Shown one piece after another: positions 62,471 through 64,000 of a stretch of DNA of 64,000 nt (position 1 is its first letter; the number at the start of each line of letters is the position of its first letter). Under the pieces are notes generated by a model that saw nothing but the letters and a program-made list of their open reading frames with translations, made no database searches and had not been told where the DNA came from. Both the position numbers and the translations under genes were made by a program. The stretch is from Enoplolaimus lenunculus (Eukaryota; Nematoda; Enoplea; Enoplida; Thoracostomopsidae): assembly GCA_030248215.1 (NCBI GenBank), contig JASANG010000605.1, positions 1 to 64,000 on the forward strand. Reading direction: 5' to 3'.

Positions 62471-64000
62471 TGTAGTAGTAGTAGTAGAAGTAGTTGAATG
62501 AAACAAACCGAACCAAATTGTTGCGACAGTCATACGCACGTTGTTTTGAAAACAAGATTTGAAATAAGGGTCCACCTTTGAACGTAAAATATCTTCGTGT
62601 TAATTAAAGAGTTATTTTTACATCATACAGTGTGCCGGCGGCAGAGCCTCCAAACCTCCAAATAGCGAGGCCGCGTCCCTTGGAGGACTCCATCTTGGCA
62701 AAGTACAATTTTTTCTCTGGCCACGAAGTTATACGAACTGTAAAACATCTTACTTGAGGTCTTCGTCGGACGTGTTTGGGAGGCGTGACTATCCAATGCG
62801 AGTTACTGTATCTTTCTGTAAATTAGCTATTTTTATATACGGATGTATTTTGTTGCAGGCTGTTTCACCGTTAAAACTCGACGCAGTTAGCGAACCAAGC
62901 GTACAAATTGAAGATAATCTTATTACACGCGTTGAGCAAGCAGAAATTGCGTTCAGTAAAACAGAAAAGCCACCAAATCAATCTATCGTTGATGGTACTT
63001 GTGATCCTGATGAAACTGATATTATGGTTCGCATGGCAATGGTATAGTAACCATTTTGTGTACCACAGAACTTATCCGTTACGGTACAGGGGCCAATTTT
63101 CTGAAGCTGTGGATGTTGAAATAGCAGATGTCTCATCGTAAACACAGCTTATCAAATGTCGTCATACATTTTGATTTGTTTTTGAACTAATGAGCAAGCA
63201 ATTCAAGTGAAGAAATTTGGTGAAGTTGTGGGTGGGGCCGTGGCTGAACGGTTACTTTACGTTTTTTAGCTGGTACCTTTTTAAAGTGAACCAAATAATC
63301 GTTTTGCTAAATGTGGTTTGTTCAATGTTCGTTGAACTCATATGAAAGTCCTGTATTGTTTCAGCCATTCAAACTGTGCGGGCGCGCGGTCAAAGCCAGG
63401 GGGCTCAGCCCCCGCCCCTAGATAACGTGTACCCCCTCTTTTGGAAATGTTTTAGCTCCGCATGTAAGATTGTTATTTCCACCGCATGCCCGTACTAAAC
63501 TTGTTTTGAACTTTCCTAGCAGATTCAGCTGTCTACGGTCCTGAAACAGTCATAATACAGTGTATTATTAGATTTCAGGCGCGAGTAAAAGGTGATTAAC
63601 CCTTGAAACGTTTACCCGCGGGTAAAATTTTCTGCGCAGTTAAAGCGCTGGCCGAGTAAAAAATTCTAACTTTGGATTCTAGTACATGCGACAGAATAAT
63701 GGATCCAAACCTTTTCGCAATTTCTGAACGAACTACAAAAAGCACTTTTAACAAAAATTTCGAACAGCCTTCTAAATCCTACAGTCTAAAAATGTTTCTG
63801 GCTGGCTCGCAAAAAGTAATTTTACACGCAATTATGTGTTGATGAATTTGAATTCTAATTACGCTCCCTGTATGTTACAGGTAAAATTCTTACTATCCGA
63901 TAGTTGCCTTGGTGGATTCGCAGATCATTTGCGAACACTTCGCTTACATCCACGTCCAGTTGTTGCTTTGCGTCTGGATACATTTATGCGTTCGCGTTTG
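56378..64000 (+). CDS. MADD: MADD-like DENN-domain Rab exchange factor, N-terminal part
   Basis: MADD (Rab3GEP) proteins activate Rab3/Rab27 through their DENN module and act in vesicle trafficking and death-receptor signalling. Nine exons join in frame: 56378-56466, 58214-58864, 59260-59401, 60226-60384, 60672-60803, 61551-61664, 61992-62069, 62859-63041 and 63881-64000 (open at the edge). The first exon opens [20 protein letters not shown]. The uDENN part has [25 protein letters not shown] and [11 protein letters not shown]. The cDENN part has [51 protein letters not shown] and [15 protein letters not shown]. The dDENN part follows with MVRMAM, then VKFLLSD and [12 protein letters not shown]. 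About 556 residues are in the window against over 1,500 in human. The match to MADD rather than other DENN proteins rests on the last motifs. Confidence 0.93.
56892..57233. repeat. 57-bp minisatellite, six units (MADD intron 1)
   Basis: Six tandem copies of a 57-base unit beginning CCAAAACTGTGAGATGGGTA start at 56892, 56949, 57006, 57063, 57120 and 57177, differing at few positions. Because 57 is divisible by three, the minus strand is open across the array, giving a 19-residue repeat; this is not evidence of a gene. Confidence 0.95.
60899..61236. repeat. Foldback MITE (MADD intron 5)
   Basis: Inverted arms of about 110 bases: GCATATTTGAGCTTCTCAT in the left arm is mirrored by ATGAGAAGCTCAAATATGC in the right. 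Each arm ends inward in AAAAATTCGATTTTTT-type sequence. Part of the arm also occurs at 9366-9480. Confidence 0.85.
62296..62494. repeat. (AGT/AGC)n trinucleotide microsatellite (MADD intron 7)
   Basis: About 66 triplets, mostly AGT with interspersed AGC and AGA. All frames stay open across it (poly-Ser, poly-Thr or poly-Tyr), which explains the long apparent frames there. Confidence 0.98.

Noticed and set aside
62063-62575. Long poly-Thr, poly-Ser and poly-Tyr frames
   Set aside because: All arise from the AGT/AGC microsatellite in MADD intron 7.

Overview
The window is nuclear DNA of an animal, most likely an invertebrate. It is AT-rich, holds widely spaced spliced genes with short introns, and is full of short non-autonomous transposons. 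The animal assignment rests on a MADD-type DENN protein, a metazoan family, together with an HDAC1/2-type deacetylase, a nuclear-encoded mitochondrial EF-Tu and an APIP-type dehydratase. The phylum cannot be read from the sequence.

Positions 1-3298 are the right part of a virus-like, capsid-bearing element of Polinton-like character; its left end lies outside the window. Closely packed plus-strand genes encode, in order, a NADAR-domain protein (partial), a TATA-binding-protein (TBP) homologue, a penton or minor-capsid candidate, a very basic 53-residue peptide, a major-capsid-like protein and an unrecognised protein. The capsid-like gene is broken (about one break); the others look whole. A viral-type TBP and NADAR in a capsid-bearing element inside an animal genome is the most unusual content here. 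Positions 3.3-11.4 kb hold a ~190-bp tandem array, a low-complexity basic reading frame, a G/C hairpin array, a hAT-like element and an unexplained minus-strand open frame.

Positions 11.4-18.8 kb carry the mitochondrial EF-Tu gene on the minus strand. Ten exons were resolved at base level; the targeting-peptide exon was not found. Its introns contain hAT-like MITEs with exact 8-bp target duplications, one of which duplicated a 5' splice site. Positions 18.8-23.3 kb are intergenic with three tRNA-derived SINEs.

Positions 23.3-33.6 kb carry a complete class I histone deacetylase gene on the plus strand: 15 exons, 521 codons, all catalytic residues present. Its larger introns are packed with one repeat family built of ~175-bp units. 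Positions 33.6-39.3 kb are repeats. Positions 39.3-42.4 kb hold APIP (methylthioribulose-1-phosphate dehydratase, methionine salvage), five exons, with an apparent GC-AG first intron containing a foldback element.

Positions 42.4-56.4 kb have no gene that can be supported. They contain several MITE families, including one carrying internal telomere-like TTAGGC arrays. From 56.4 kb to the window edge is the 5' part of a MADD-like gene: nine exons covering the DENN module, continuing past the edge. The four host genes are unrelated in pathway and do not form a functional cluster.
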